Source: Tubiluchus corallicola
Lineage: Eukaryota > Priapulida > Priapulimorpha > Priapulimorphida > Tubiluchidae
Direction: 5' to 3'
Assembly (NCBI GenBank): GCA_030141605.1
Contig: JAQGDQ010000807.1
Coordinates: 29,485 to 93,484 of the forward strand
DNA length: 64,000 bases
Shown: piece after piece, positions 35,713 through 49,883 of the stretch
Position numbering within the stretch: the first letter of the stretch is position 1
How the letters are laid out: every line of letters begins with the position of its first letter
Program-made: the position numbers and the translations under genes
Notes under the pieces: generated by a model
Told to the model about the DNA's origin: nothing
Database searches by the model: none
What the model saw: the letters and a program-made list of their open reading frames with translations, nothing else

Positions 35713-38700
35713 ATGAAATTCGATGAAATTTTGCTATATCTAGGCGAATTTGGTCGTTACCAGAAATGGTCTTTACTCGCTGTTGGCATCCCAGCTGCTT
35801 TTACAGCAGTGCAAATTATGTCATCAGTTTTTATTGCAGCAGTGCCGGATCACAGGTTTTGTTTTAAATGCTAAATTATATGAGCTTTAATAAGTAAAGA
35901 TTTAATTATCATTCACTTCAATCAATAAACTAACACGTGTAGTACGGTCATGCAAAAACGTGATGCAATCCTAGTAAAACTAATTTTTAAAATTGACCAT
36001 GTCTTTAAGTTGAATGTGAATCATATAGTTATCTTATGAGTATGGCTTAGGATACTTAGCCATAACAGATCTTGTAACTTTTATTAGAAGAAAAAGGACT
36101 TTAATAATTCCATCTCTGTGAATCTTTATACCTAGATACTGGCATAAATTTACATTATCATAACAGAAGTGTTATACTAGTGATACATTTACCCAAAGCT
36201 TTGTTTAAACCTATTTCGATGTGTTACAAGAACCTGGACAATGTATTAATTTACTCTATTTTCTGCTTAGGTGTTACATCCCTGGTTGTGATGATAATAT
36301 GTTTCTAACTTCTTTTGATCCACCTTGGCTAAATAATACAACACCTTGGGAGCAAAGAGATGGTAAATGGAGCCATAGTCAGTGCACTTACTACAACAAG
36401 TCTGTTAAGGATTATAACTGCAGTGATTCCTCCCATTGGGAGCTGTATTCTGGTAAAAAACATAAAATTGTCCACTGCAGTCATTGGGTATATGATACAA
36501 CAATCTTCCAGTCTACAGTAGTCACTCAGGTAAATTGTATTCTTTTACTTTAGTGAAAACCTGTGTTCTCTGAAATTCTATTTACTCATATTCATTTTAC
36601 TACTTTTTTCAGTTTTTTTACCCACAAACTTTCTATAAAAGTTTGTTCAAACTTTGATCAAAATTTTGGTAATCACTTTAATATTTAAAATTACTAGGCC
36701 TGGCCCTATAGTCATATGTTAACTAAGTGCTCTTGCTTTACGAAAGATCCACTGATATTTCAAATTGACTTGATTTATTTTTATAGTTTAACCTAGTATG
36801 TGACAATACATGGCTCGCTGCATTTCTTCAAGCTATAACATTTGCTGGAGTGCTAGTTGGTTCTTTTGTCTTTGGTATTTTAGGAGACTGGTAAGCACTA
36901 AAATTTTCTGATTAGCACTTTCACTTTTAATTTTGTTTATTATTTTGAAATTTTTCTTTTTATTTGTTTTTCTTTCAAAATTGATTGGTGAAAACTGCCT
37001 AAAAGGTCGTAAATTTTGTGTTTTGCTAGAAAATAAATGTTTCAATTCCAATGAAATTTCAAAATGGATGAAAAGAATCTTTGAGATCTGTTCCAGTTCA
37101 TCATGAGATGTTAATGTGCTGATGGTAGATCATTTTTAACATTTTTTGTGACTCTAGGTATGGAAGGAAGCCAATTTTTTATGCTTGTCTCATGCTAATG
37201 TGGACATCGAGTCTGGCTAGCACATGGATGCCAGAATTTTACAGTTACACATTTTTGAAATTTTTGACAGGCATGTCATGTGCAAGCTTCAGTGTTGGCT
37301 TTGTGCTAGGTGAGAACATTAGTCTTCTTATCATAAATATTGCATCAGTTGACTGAGCTGACTTATGAAAATGCTGTTTAAATAATTGATTTTGTGATAA
37401 GTTTAAGTTTGGACAAACTTTGATACATGATGTGTTTTGACAAGCTTAAAATAGGTTTTCTTTACGAAGAAGATGACAGTTTTATTATCTGTGTAAACTC
37501 TCTGTAATGAATATTATATAAAATTAACACTGAGATAATCAAGATGACTTATCTCCGTAATTTTTGCATTAATTCAGAGAAATTGATTTTAATAAAGGCA
37601 GGTATACATTCCATTAATGGTACCTGGGAAATGGCATGTGCGAAGGTAGAAAAAAGTTGAGTGACAAGCATGCAATTGCTAAATACTGAAATGATGTTAA
37701 ATGTACAGTAAACGCATATACTTTGTACTTTTTTTTGTAAATCCTCATAAATTGTTTGCAGGAGTCGAACTTTGTGGTCCTCATAAGAGGATACTGGCTG
37801 GGATGCTGGGAATGTACTGTTTCACTTTCGGTTACTGTATTCTGTCTTTGGCTGGATACTTCATTCGTGACTGGAAGTTGCTAAATATTGCTATTTCAGT
37901 GCCTGCAGTACTTTTTATAGGCACTTGGTGGTATGTACAATGTACTGTGTAATATTTTGCATGAATTTCTGAATACTTTGTATGAAGCTCTTCTAGTTGT
38001 GTAATTATTGATCTATTTGAATAAATTTTTATGGAAATAGCAGTTGCCTTTTTTTGCACCGATTTAATGCATGTGTCAATGCATGTCTAAATACGGCTTC
38101 CGCAATTACACAAGTAAAGAGTGTATTTTTAGACTTTTCTCCAATGCACATTTTGTTTAACTATTTTAAAACGTTGAAGCATTTTATATAAAAATACTAT
38201 AATGCAGTGAAAAAATATGTTTGATGCAGAAACCATTTTTTCAGTAAAACAAATTGACAAATTCATTGATAAAGCAGTAGTTTTGCCAGTTTTTTAAATT
38301 TGTATAACTGAAATTTTACTCTCTGATTCTCTGTTCACTAATAACGAATGATTATGAATTTTAATGTTTGTGATGAGTGTGAGCTGGAAATCATTTGCTC
38401 CGCAACTTTCTCACAAAATTCATCATGAAATTTTTATGATTACCTGAAGATATAATTACAGTCCAAACTGTCATACATTTGTTAGGGGTGGCCTAGCAAG
38501 CTACTAGCATGGCAGTACAGTAGATTACTAAGCACTTTGTTATTTTTTTCTGGCTTCTTTATTGGAGTTCTCTGTGCCTCCCATTTGCAAATACATGTGC
38601 AGATCGTTTGGCAATTTGATGATGTTGGCTTTGCTATAGTGCAGACATTAGTCTAATTACTGTATACTTAGGATGTTGCCTGAATCTATTCGGTGGCTCA

Positions 38701-41700
38701 TATCACAAGGCAGAGTCGACGAAGCAGAATCTATCGTCAAGAAAGCTGCAAAAATAAACCGGATTGAAATACCAAGTCACCTCTTTGAATATATTGAAGA
38801 AGAATATGAGGTAAATGATTAATTATATAACAAACAGTAAAAATATTGTAATAATGCAAATATGAAGATTCCCCTGACATATTATATAATCACTGGCTTT
38901 GGAAGAGAAAATTTAGAGATTCTAAAAGTCAGAAGTTGCCCCTTGGATCTTGGGTTATATGCTTTGTTTATGGAACTTCAAATTTCTTCACTTACCAGTT
39001 TCAATTACATTTCACATAACGATGCAAAAAATGGTACAATGGTTTAAGGCATTTCCGAAAATTTCCACTCTCTTTACTGTAGCCCACAAAGTAGAAAGTT
39101 TATTTCATACAGAAGATGCACACGGTTTTTTCCGCATATTCATTAGCTCCAGCAGTCGGTGCTCTTACAAGCTTAACTATCATTAACTTCACACCATAAG
39201 CTCCATTTCTAGCAGGCAGAAAAGTTCTCATAAAGAGAAAGAGAAACGATTTTTAACCTTAATGATTCCTTGTTAAATATCATAAAAATCAACGATTTCC
39301 ATTTCCAGGTGAATAGTTTCACAAGAATTTTTTTGAGGAATTTATTACAGTGTCTCTTGTATCACATAAGTCAAATGCTTACAACAATATTTCTAGACAG
39401 TAATGACATTAATTGTAAACTGTGTGTTTAAAGTCGTGGTTGCATTATAACATAAACATAGGTGTTTTTTTAACTATTATTCATCTTGAAGTTTGCCTGC
39501 CCAGTGTAAACTTTTTTTTTATATTTAATTTTGTCCTAAGTTTAGTGAAAGTTAAAAGTTTCCTTAGCGGTTAAAAAAGTTAGGGCTATGCCACGTTTTC
39601 TACTTATTCTTGAAAGATCTTGTCCCTTTCTATTAGATAAAGTTTTCTTATAAACATTTTGATGAGTGGAATAGTTATGCAGTCATGTTGTGTACTTAGC
39701 TTCCAAATTGAGCAATGCTGAGTCTGACTAGCACTTGAATATGTGACTACCAGGAAAACTAGTTCCAATGTATAATGGCTTAGCCTATTGAGGAGCATGC
39801 ATATAGATTGTGAAGTTGGCAAACGCATATTTCCAGGGTACATTTTATTGATGGTTTCAACCTTCTTAATGAGATGAGGCTCTAGTTCATCATCAGTGCT
39901 ATAGCCATCATCAGTAGCAAAAATTGTCTTTTATGTGTCAAATTAAGAATTGCAGTACTTACGTTGAAGAAGGCTTGTACTGGTGGACAAGTGGAGTGTA
40001 GCTGATCTGATCTGTACTTAGTAACACTCTCAGCTTCCCATTAGATAAATGAGCCTGTACTATAAGAATATTTTACCTTTTTTGCCTATTAATTTGTGAT
40101 TTTAATTTGCAGCATTGGCTTTTCAGGTTGATTTTGCTCACCACAAGGTGCATTTGACAGACTTATTGCGCTCTTGTATTTTATTCAGCCGGCTGATTAT
40201 TGTTGCCTATATATGGTATGTCCATACTGTCATTTTATACTTTTTATATTTATAAAGTAATTATGAATATATATATATATATTTATTTATACTTTTAGTT
40301 TTATATTTTACACCTTCTATTACAATGTTATTATGATATGTTGAACTTTTGAATTAAAATTAGTTTGAAACTAAAAAAGAAAAGCATTTTTATCTTTTCA
40401 TTTATAGGTCTTTTTAAGGCCTTTTGTCACCAGAATTGTTTATAAATCACTGCTTGTTCAAAATACTTTCGTATTCAGCACCTAGTAGTTTGCACATACG
40501 CTCTAGTTTCACAAGCTAAAAAAGATCCAAAGGGTTGCAGCAAAGTGTACTATGAAGTGTAAAGTGACTTATTTTTGAAAGGAAGTCCTACTGCTCATAG
40601 GTAAAAAATACAAATATATGGAAAGCACTTTAACAGCAGAATATTATAAAATGGAACTAATCATTCCAGAAATTTTTTGAATCCTAAACTTTTAGTTATT
40701 GGCAGGTTTGGCGGATTAATATTCCGATTAAAATGCTTATAATAAATTTAACATTTTACAGGTTTGTAAATAGTATGGTTTATTATGGTGTAGCATTAAA
40801 CACCACAGGTTTGGGAGGTGATCCATTTCTCAATTTTCTGCTTCTTGGTTTGGCTGACGTCCCATCCTACATTATATGTCAGATAACACTAGAAAGAATC
40901 GGCAGGAAACCAGTCCTCGTTACTGCTATGATACTTGCTGGAGCTGGCTGTATGTCCCTTGCGTTTATTCCAGAACGTAAGTCATTTTAACATTTTCTGT
41001 AACCGTCTCGTTTTGGCGCACGTTGTAAGATTTTTGCAAATGCCCGTCTTGGAAAATTAAACATGACTAATTTTTCAGAGTAGATGAAAAATTAGTACTG
41101 CAATCCACGATTGTTTGTAATTTTATGGCGAAAAGCCAAAAGCTTTGGCAGATAATTTGTTTTTAATTGAAGACTTAATCTTGGCTGTTGTATTTGAGCC
41201 ATTCTGTGCTTCTAAGACTGCAACAATGTGTGACCTTGTAGCTGATTACTTTAATTAATGTTTAAAATATTAAATTGCCAATGTGTGCTTGTACCATGCT
41301 TTCGTTATCTCTGCGTAAAGTTTTTCTTTCCACAGAGTGATAACATATTTAGAAATAAGATGGTTTGTAATTTCCATGGTGCCTTTTTTATTTGATGTGC
41401 TAATAGACTTAAAGACAATTAGAAAAAATACCAATATCTAGATGACTAGGCAACCAGAAGAATGTTGAGGTGAACAGAAACAATTGTAATTTCAATAGTA
41501 AAATATTAATCGCTATCTACAAGTCTGATAAGTGTTGTAGTGCTTTTTATTATTGTAGATATACATTGGCTTGTCGTCACAATGGCATTAGTAGGAAAGT
41601 TTGGTATAGCTGGATCATTTGCTAGCATTTATATCTACTCAACTGAAATATTTCCAACTCCTGTAAGGAATATTGGTGTCGGAGGTTGTAGCATGATGGC

Positions 41701-43003
41701 CCGTGTAGGTGGAATTGTTGCGCCGTTTGTTGTTTTGTTGGTAAGTTTGTTGCTCTTGGATAGCTATTTGCATTATTTTAATTTTTTATGTTCACAGTTT
41801 TTTTATGCAAATTCATTATTGTTTGTGAGATGATTGCAGAAGCATGATGCTGTGTTACAAATTTACAATGAAACCTGTTAATGAGTGCAGCTAATTTTTA
41901 TGTATTATAGTGTGTTACCAAGTGTCCAGTGTTAGGTTCTATGTCAGCAGAAATTCTCATTTTCCTTTCCTGCCCTAGTAGTGATGATTGAATTTTACCA
42001 ATTTTTCCTTCCAAAAATAGAAATGGTTTCTTTTTAGGTGAGAGAAATGTGTTATTAATAAGTTCATAATTATTAATTATTCAGCATGAACATTTATGCG
42101 TAATTATTCCAGGGTAGCGAGCATGCTTCGATACCATATTACGTGTTTGGTGGTTGTGCAATCCTCGCAGGTTTGCTAATGATCTCCCTCCCAGAAACAT
42201 TAAATCACCAGCTACCAGAAACCATAGAGGATGCAGAAAACTTGGGGAAAAGGTGAGTTTACTGAATCAGTCCTAAGCGTACATACTTCGTTTAGCAGTA
42301 TAGTGTTTTAACTGTTTTAATTATGTTTTACAGTATCATTGTAATAATTGATAAACGGCTCAAGGATTTTCTTTCCTAAGGCAATAAACAACATTATTAT
42401 TTCATTTTACAGCACTCCGACTTCTTTTGAAGTGTTTATGTAACAGTTCATTTATTTTTGCTGCTACGGTTTAAAGAGCTGCTTGAAACGATCTATTGAA
42501 ATGCAGAGCAAATACCAAATTAATGGAATTTAACAGCGCAGTTTGTTGTTATTTCAATAATACAAATTTTGGCATGTACCCTGTAAGAAAACAAATTTTT
42601 GGTAGCTAGGTGATAGTCTCAGCTTATTGTGTTAAGGTTAATCTGAACATCGTTTTTATGCTGAAAGTTGTGATTGAAGTTAATTATCATAAATTGTCGT
42701 TTCCCTTTAAAATTAAATGAATCATATGAGTTTATTCTATCATGAGATTACATTATAAATTATAAATAAATATCTTTCTGTAACCACGACATACTCCTTG
42801 AAGATAGAACACTTATTTGTATGCAGCAATTTGTTTTGCACCAAAAGTAAATGTTTAAGTGTTTATTAATTTGTATATAACTAATAACTAAATATAAACT
42901 GTGAATTATTTTCAGGTCTGATACACTTGTTCCAATACCAGATGAAGCCGAGCCATTATTATCAGCTAGTGATAGCCAAGAGCAGTCAGAAATTAGACAA
43001 TGA
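35713..43003 (+). CDS. SLC22-family organic ion transporter (major facilitator), 11 exons
   Basis: Exons are 35713-35855, 36271-36529, 36787-36890, 37158-37309, 37762-37930, 38672-38810, 40127-40215, 40762-40976, 41559-41740, 42113-42252 and 42916-43003. All are GT-AG, phase continuous, giving 559 aa, typical for SLC22. The N-terminus [19 protein letters not shown] is a family hallmark. It precedes TM1 and a large extracellular loop rich in Cys and N-glycosylation sites (exon 2). The major-facilitator motif GDWYGRKP is at about 167-174, [17 protein letters not shown] (about 278-294) opens the central cytosolic loop, ERIGRKP repeats the loop motif in the second half, and [15 protein letters not shown] (about 451-465) is the SLC22 signature. 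The tail has [19 protein letters not shown]. Expected in the plasma membrane carrying organic cations, carnitine-like zwitterions or anions; the substrate cannot be told from sequence. Confidence 0.92.
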
Positions 43004-43303
43004 TTTGTCTGTCTACAGTTGTATTAGGTGTTACCTCATGCATGTTAGTTTTATTTTATGTGACTATATTCCTAATCTGAGCTTCCATAAACAAGTTTCT
43101 TTCAATTGACTACTTTTGGTTTTCCATAATTTATCTAAAAGGCTAGAAAGCTTGAAAAATGTGCTGTGAATGTTGCAATGAAACCTCTTCCCAGGCAAAA
43201 GCAAGTGCTAATTCAATTGAGCAGGAATGGTCTCATCCATAGTCCACAACTGAAATAATGTTAATATAAACGTATTCTGCTTTTAAACAGGTAAATGCCT
43301 ATA

Positions 43304-43981
43304 CAGTGAGTCCTCACTTAACGACTCCCTGTTTAATGGCGTTTTGTTATAACGATGCTGAACATTTGACACCTTTTTTCACTTAATGACGCACGTTTCA
43401 TTTTTATGACAATTTTTTTACTTTGATCAAAGCCAATTTTTATTTTATCAACAACATCTGTGTCTAATTTGAAGTATTAAAACAGCACGTAGTGTGTTGC
43501 TCTGTTCTAAAAATACATTGTTAATTAAAACACTACATTTATTGTGTTTTTGCTTCCCGACTTAGGTACCTGGGCGCAAACTTTATACGAACGAGTTTCG
43601 CCTACAACCTGTTGCTATAGCAACCATGCTAGGTAATTGAAATTGTCCCAAGGGTGCCTTAGGGCTGACTTTGACTATGCCGTACTTATTGTTTAATGGC
43701 TGCCTAGTCTTCAAAGTTAACGAAAGAGAAATTGCTAACTATTTATTGGTAAAAGAGGTATGTGGTTTCAAGGCAGTAGGGCGAAATCAGTCAGTAAAAA
43801 CATGAATAAAATTCATAAAACATTTAATTTGCGATCTAAGCAGCACTGATTTTTGCCTCTGGAATGTATCTCAATTCTTCTACATTACTCTCTATGAAAG
43901 TCTTGGCTTCGTTTAACAATGTTTTGCTTAACATCACATTTTGCTGGAATGCATTGACGTCGTTAAGTGAGGACTTAACTG
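43304..43981. mobile_element. pogo/Tigger-like non-autonomous DNA transposon
   Basis: The ends are inverted repeats (CAGTGAGTCCTCACTTAACG on the left, CAGTTAAGTCCTCACTTAAC inverted on the right) flanked by TA on both sides (43302-43303 and 43982-43983), as for the Tc1/mariner/pogo superfamily. It is 678 bp with no transposase, about 300 bases downstream of the SLC22 stop codon, so it may be in the 3' UTR. Confidence 0.8.
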
Positions 43982-43983
43982 TA

Positions 43984-46900
43984 ATTTGCTTTTAAACAGG
44001 TGTCCTATAAACACTTGGCATAGAAATGAGGCCTTATCTTACCTAGGGATAGTACGTGGATTGTAGAAATGCCTGCACTTTCTTTAGGAAACTTGTCATT
44101 ATAAAATAATAATTTCTGGGGTTTTCTAACCCATCTGGATAATAAATGTTAATAAGTTACTTTTACACTTTAGCTTGAATGTAAAATGTTTTATTTAAAT
44201 GCCAACAGATTCTGTAATCTGTAACAGATTTGACTACTAACATTTTTTAACCACTTCAAATATTATCATGGCAACCAGTAGATGGCAGCACATAATATAG
44301 TTAAACCTGCACTGCTGCTCTACTTGTAATTGGATTGTTTTTACGCTTTCAGTGAGCCCTGTTGGCTAGCAGAAAAATGGCCTAAGAACAATTATTACTA
44401 ATTTTTAGTGTCAATTTAAAGTATAAAATTATTTTGTAAACACTGGTATTACTATAGGAAAATGGTTTATAGCCTGTTAGTATTCTTTTACGCAGTTTGT
44501 CATGAAGTATTGAGTTTCCAGTTAATGAACATCAACAATGAAGAAACATTCTCCATCATGTTTTTTACCTCATTGGTATCATATTTTTAATCAGATTTCG
44601 TTTCCCACCCAGTTAATAGTATTAAGTTCTTTGTTAGACAAAGCAGTTCATTTAAACAAAAACTATTATTGTAGTAAGGTTGTAAATATGTGCCAAATAT
44701 ATGTGTAAATAATGGATGTATTATTGTAGGCTTGTTCTGTGATATGATTGCTAGTCACTGAAGATAAGCAATAATAAATTTTTTGCTTGAACATTTTTAA
44801 TTTCATGCTCTGCTTTAAATAAATTGATAATAATTATACGTGTCATTAACAATTACTGGATTTACAAGCTTGAATGGTGTGCAGATTGACATTTAAAAAT
44901 CACTAACTAATAATGACAGCTGACAACTTGATATCAACTGCAACTTCCAAAAGTTAAAAAGTTTTTTCATATGCTGACAACCGTTTCCATAGACACGTCA
45001 TGCTGAGGTTGAGTGTGAATAAAGCATTTGACTTAACATGTCCTTGAAACCAAAATACTCTGTTACATTTTTCAACAAATGTGTAGCCTGGTTATTTTGA
45101 AGTTATGTTTATTTGAAGCAATTAAACTAATATTACTTTTATTCTAAACCTAAATTGTGAATGCAATACCTTGCGATAATTTTGGCCCTAATGTTTCAGT
45201 TAAAATTTGTTCACTTTTACGAAGATATCAGAAGTGCTTTTGAAAGCTTGAAGAGCTTAGGACAATGTGTTATCTGAGAACTTTGTTAACGGCAAAAACG
45301 CAAGTCAAATTATATAGTTTGGCCTATTGGTCAAAAGTGAAATGCCACACTGGGCTGAAAACGAAACATTTTTTCTTTTTGTTCATAAATTTAGTACTGC
45401 GGAGCAAAATAAAAGTAACGTTGTATGGCAAACTGGCAGTATAAAGTATTTAGTGCAATGCCATAGAAATAACTGGAACAGGGTGGTAATTACGAGGAGC
45501 AGGCCCAACGAGAGAGGGGCAGTGGGCCTGGGAAGATTGAGGACGCAACCAGGGTTTTCTATAGCTAGAGCTATATAGCTGTTACAGTTGCACAGGCAGT
45601 GTTCATTCAGCACACTTCGAAGAGTAAAAACGGTCATGCGTTCATCTATGTGCCAGAATAGACTTTCAAGTCTTAGAACACCTGCTGTGGAGAAGAGCAC
45701 AATTATAGACAGGACCAAGTCACTCAAAGCTCCGTTGCACTAAATTTTTGTTAATTAAAAATGTGCATTTCCTGGCTTTTATTATTTTGCTTATAATCAT
45801 CATCACAGCATCAGTGTCTGAGGTTCTTATAGTATGTCGTCACAGCGTCAATGTTTTAGGTTCTTACAGTATGTGATTAATGGCGTCGTTTCTGTGTTTG
45901 GTTCTGCTTTATGTGATGTTTTGCCACTTGAAGTGGGTCCCTTAATGCTTGCTGCCCCAGGGCCCACAATGGCTCTCAACGTCCCTGACGAGGAGAGACA
46001 GTTATGAAATACTTGCAGCAAAGCTTATCACCACAGGAAGATTGCTGTAATATTCCTGCATGGAAGTGCCTAACAGTAACAAAAAAAGCCATCTACTAGC
46101 CTTTTACGTGAGGGTCAAAAATAGTAGTGTATTTTTGGCCTTTAAGAGGAATCGAGGGAAGAACACGAACATCATGAGATACCAGTTCCGACAACAAGTG
46201 ATCATGACCCCATTTGAAATGTAAAGAATTGTTTGTCGTATGTGTTATATATTATAAGGCTGACCGATGGTTGCAGTTACCATAGGAGTCGACTTTAACG
46301 AGTTGTGGAAGCTTAAAGAAACCATATGGACTAATATGAAAATAATAGCCATTGCTGGGTTTCGAGGTACGGATGCGACCACAAAGCGGTGAGGTCCTAA
46401 CCGGTAATCTGACGCAGATTCTCTGTGCGACCTATTTAGCTGAGACGCTAGCTGTACAACATTTCGACGAATACGTTTACGGATACGGACGCACTCTCTA
46501 TGGTTAGTGGAAGTCGTGTGCGGAATAGCGGAGCTCCAGTGGAGACACGTGGAGCAGGCGTACGCTTTGCAATAGTGGAGAGCTCGATGAACACTCCTAT
46601 CTACCCGCTGACAACCAACTAACGTGTTGCTGTTGAAGCTAGAAAGAGCCATTGAAAGCTGGCAGCGTAAGCGGGTAGTTTTTAACCCGTTTATTTCAGT
46701 ATTGTAGTTTCTTTGGTACCTGTTAAACATAATTGCTAAGTGAACTGTGTTTTATGTCCAATAAATGTGTTGTTTTCACTGGCTTAAACAAGTGGTAAAG
46801 TCAGTTTGAATCAACTACTAAGTTATTAAAAACATCAGTGAAAGATCCTTTAGAGTTTAACAGTAAGGCAACGCTCGAAGTAATTTGAACAGAATCGATA

Positions 46901-47550
46901 TCCAAAAGAACCAGCCCCCGTTTAGGTACCTAGGCTGCTTCATACTTTCTGGCACTTTATTTTAGGCTAATAAATATTTACATTCTAATGTTAGGTCTCG
47001 CTCGGCCGTGGACGTAAATATTTCCTTAAAATTTGCCCAGAGTCTACCCCACTCATGTGAATTGGTTCATTGTGAGAACACCTCCTTCGCATAAACGTGA
47101 CAATATTACTAGTCAAAATTCTCCTAAAAATAATTTTTGACTAGTGCCGTGTATGTAATCTGCATAATATTTTGCTAAGCTTATAGTCAAATGCGTTAGG
47201 CTCCTAAAAGATGCCATGCAGCTATAGCTGCTTTTGCTACCTTCGATTTTCATATAAATTCGAAATTTCTGTTTTCTGCTCATATTTTCAATTTGTTGTT
47301 ACAGCTGTCGAATAAATTTGTTCAACGAAGCAGCTGTGGCAAAATACCTGCTCTATTCATCTTTAATTTTGCCGATTTTCACTGTCTTTTAATTGCAGTT
47401 TTGCATGGATAATTTTTAATTATGATGAATTATATACCTGGAATAAAGAATTATTTATTTTTTATTGTACGGATGATAATCACTATAGTGACATCACTAG
47501 TATAGTAGTGATATTAATTGGAAAGCACGTTGAAAAAATGTTACTGGAGG
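43984..47550. other. Intergenic region, no gene recognised
   Basis: Mostly AT-rich. Two patches stand out: 45480-45560, and 46245-46730 with higher GC content and a 161-codon open frame on the - strand that resembles no family I know. They may be old transposon remnants. AATAAA near 44772 could be a distal polyadenylation signal for the SLC22 gene. Confidence 0.35.
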
Positions 47551-47561
47551 AATAATTTACA

Positions 47562-47606
47562 GTGTGCGTACGTGCGTGCGTGCGCGCGCGCGTGTGTGTG
47601 TTCGTG
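47562..47606. repeat. Alternating purine-pyrimidine microsatellite (CGTG/CG/TG)
   Basis: GTGCGTACGTGCGTGCGTGC runs into CGCGCGCG and GTGTGTGT. Such alternating tracts can adopt left-handed Z-DNA. Confidence 0.85.
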
Positions 47607-47760
47607 GCGTATATGTGCACAAGTTGTATAGGGACTATACAGTTACCGGTAAAAACATCATTTGCTTAGTACATTTCAGTCGTGGCTTAATTTTGTATAG
47701 ATTGTAACATCACCGATATTGTCGAGTAAATTGACAAAAATTTAATTTTTTAACACCACA

Positions 47761-48620
47761 CTAAATCAAATTACGCACTAAGTTACTGGTGCTAATTAAC
47801 ACTTTCGCATCGAGAAATTGTGTATTCACGCAGTTCATACACGTGATTATGCTGCAATACAGCAATTTTTCTCTGTTTGCTGTAACGGAGTAATTGTTAT
47901 AAAGTGGCTGTTTGTTTGAGTATTCAAGAACTAGTTTTAGGGCACAGTTTTGCCAGGGCATCTTATTTAAATCATTGTTAAAATATTCGACATTAATGTC
48001 GACAGCGTTTCTTTTATAGATCCATTGAGTATTACTAGTATGTTGTGGATTTGTATTTGTAATGCCTATTATAACGTTGTGATCAGAAAAATTGCATTGT
48101 TCTGACTTGTGTTCCAAAAAGTGTTGATTATTTTGTGCTAATATGTGATCAATTAGCGTAAAAGTATGTTTAGTTATTCTAGTTGCATCGGTATTATTCA
48201 AAAGAGTTAAGTTATATTTGTTAATAACATCTTTATATGCAAGGTAAGAAGGATAAGCATTTTAAAAAGCATCGATATTTGTCTCCTATAATTACTAATT
48301 GTTTGTTTGTACACGCCTGTTGAAGTTCTACGCCGAAATACTTTTGGAAATGTTTAACGTTTTCGTTGGGAGGTTTGTACACAACACATATTAGGTAATT
48401 CTCTACTATGAGGCAAAATATTTCAATTTTATTTGTTTTTATACCTTTGACTTCCTTATAATTGTAGTGTGTTGTAACATTTCTTTGAACTTTACTCGAC
48501 TTCTATTGGAAAAAATCAAAAAATCCGTATAGCAGCCTACTATGGTTTTGCATTGTATCGGCATCAGATGGAGAATTCATATCCCGATTTTCCCAGCAAG
48601 AACAAAAAGAATGAAATAGT
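47761..48620 (-). mobile_element. LINE AP-endonuclease relic
   Basis: On the - strand a segment near 48400-48250 reads VVYKPPNENVKHFQKYF and then LVIIGD, followed in another frame (47761-48201) by TRITKHTFTLIDHILAQN and CNFSDHNVIIGITNTNP. These are the late motifs of the LINE endonuclease (GD, then SDH). The ORF2 RT is missing, and the frame is broken. Confidence 0.75.
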
Positions 48621-49010
48621 CTGTTCATAAAAACCATTAAATGTGATTACATAATTTACGTTTTGCTAACATTAATTATGAAATTATAACACTAAATCTT
48701 TCTGTGCTTAAAACTATAACCAGTTATGATATGATAGCAGTTATTGGTAGACAGCGTACATGTATGGCGCGAAATACCTACATCCTACTATCATCCTAGG
48801 TTATTACACTAATTCTTTTAGCAAAAGGGTGGCGAGTCTGTGCAACTGATCGTTTATTTATCTGCTGCGCACTGAGTATTTTATTATATAATATATGCAA
48901 AATCACAAGGGCCTCTGTACAATAAGTATACGACTCGGAGTATGGAGCCCTTGTACAATACGTAAAGGCCCACAGTGGCGTATACTAGATGAAGAAAAAA
49001 TATATGTATA

Positions 49011-49140
49011 TTGGGCTAAAGTTTACAATTCCCCACACAGAAGAAATTAGTTCGTGAAGCGGATTAGGGTTAGGGTTAGGGTTCGGATTAGGCTTAGGGT
49101 TAGGGTTAGAGTACTTTTTAATGCTTTCCTTCCAACTTTT
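49011..49140. repeat. Dispersed element copy with telomere-like TTAGGG array
   Basis: GGCTAAAGTTTACAATTCCC, a short spacer and TTCGTGAAGCGGATTAGGG lead into a degenerate TTAGGG array (about 49061-49110). The same flank, inverted, borders the array at 14.6 kb. It lies downstream of the glutamate receptor stop codon and is not a chromosome end. Confidence 0.7.
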
Positions 49141-49883
49141 CCGTGTATTAAACATTGAAACATGCCAGCATTTCTAAAATTTGGAGGCCCACTCATGAGT
49201 TTGGTGTAAGGTCCAAAGAAGTTGGTGTAAATCCGGCCCAGGGTGTATTTTTTATTATCGTATCTTTATTTCTATTCCACAATTATTAGAGACGGTGAGA
49301 CAGTTCGGGCTATCCAGAAACCAATTAGGTCATAAAATTTGACGTAAAAATGCAAAAAAAAATAAAATGAAGCTTAAGAGAACCTTTATACATATTCAAT
49401 ATAACCAGTCCAAGTGACTTTTTTCTTATTATTACCTTAACAATGCTACGTGAATAATAATATTACTGCCCGGTAAATTACTAAGCATGTAATAAAAAAT
49501 TTACAACCAACTAAAACAAATATTATGCGGTTAATATATTAAAATCTAGTGCAGTAAAAACGGCGCTTGCAGATTGTATAAACAAATTAACATTGTTAAT
49601 TAATGTACAGTGAGTAATTACTGAAATGTCACATAAGTATAAAATCTATAAACAGTGACGTACGTAGTTACCGCCTAAATAAATGCAACGTCATTTCTAA
49701 GGAGCATGGCCTGTAATATCGTGATTGACTAGGTACAAACGTTTGTACATCATTAAAGACGTCTGTGACGGTGCAGAGAGTTAAATGTGTTATTAAGTAG
49801 CTGAGTAGATTAGTTTCCTACTCAGCTATAATAAGCTTTGGTACCTTCGTGACGTCAGCAATCGCTGCGGACGGAAGGTTCGA

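Noticed and set aside
49061-49110. Chromosome end suggested by TTAGGG repeats
   Set aside because: Array is short, degenerate, internal, and flanked by sequence shared with other internal loci.
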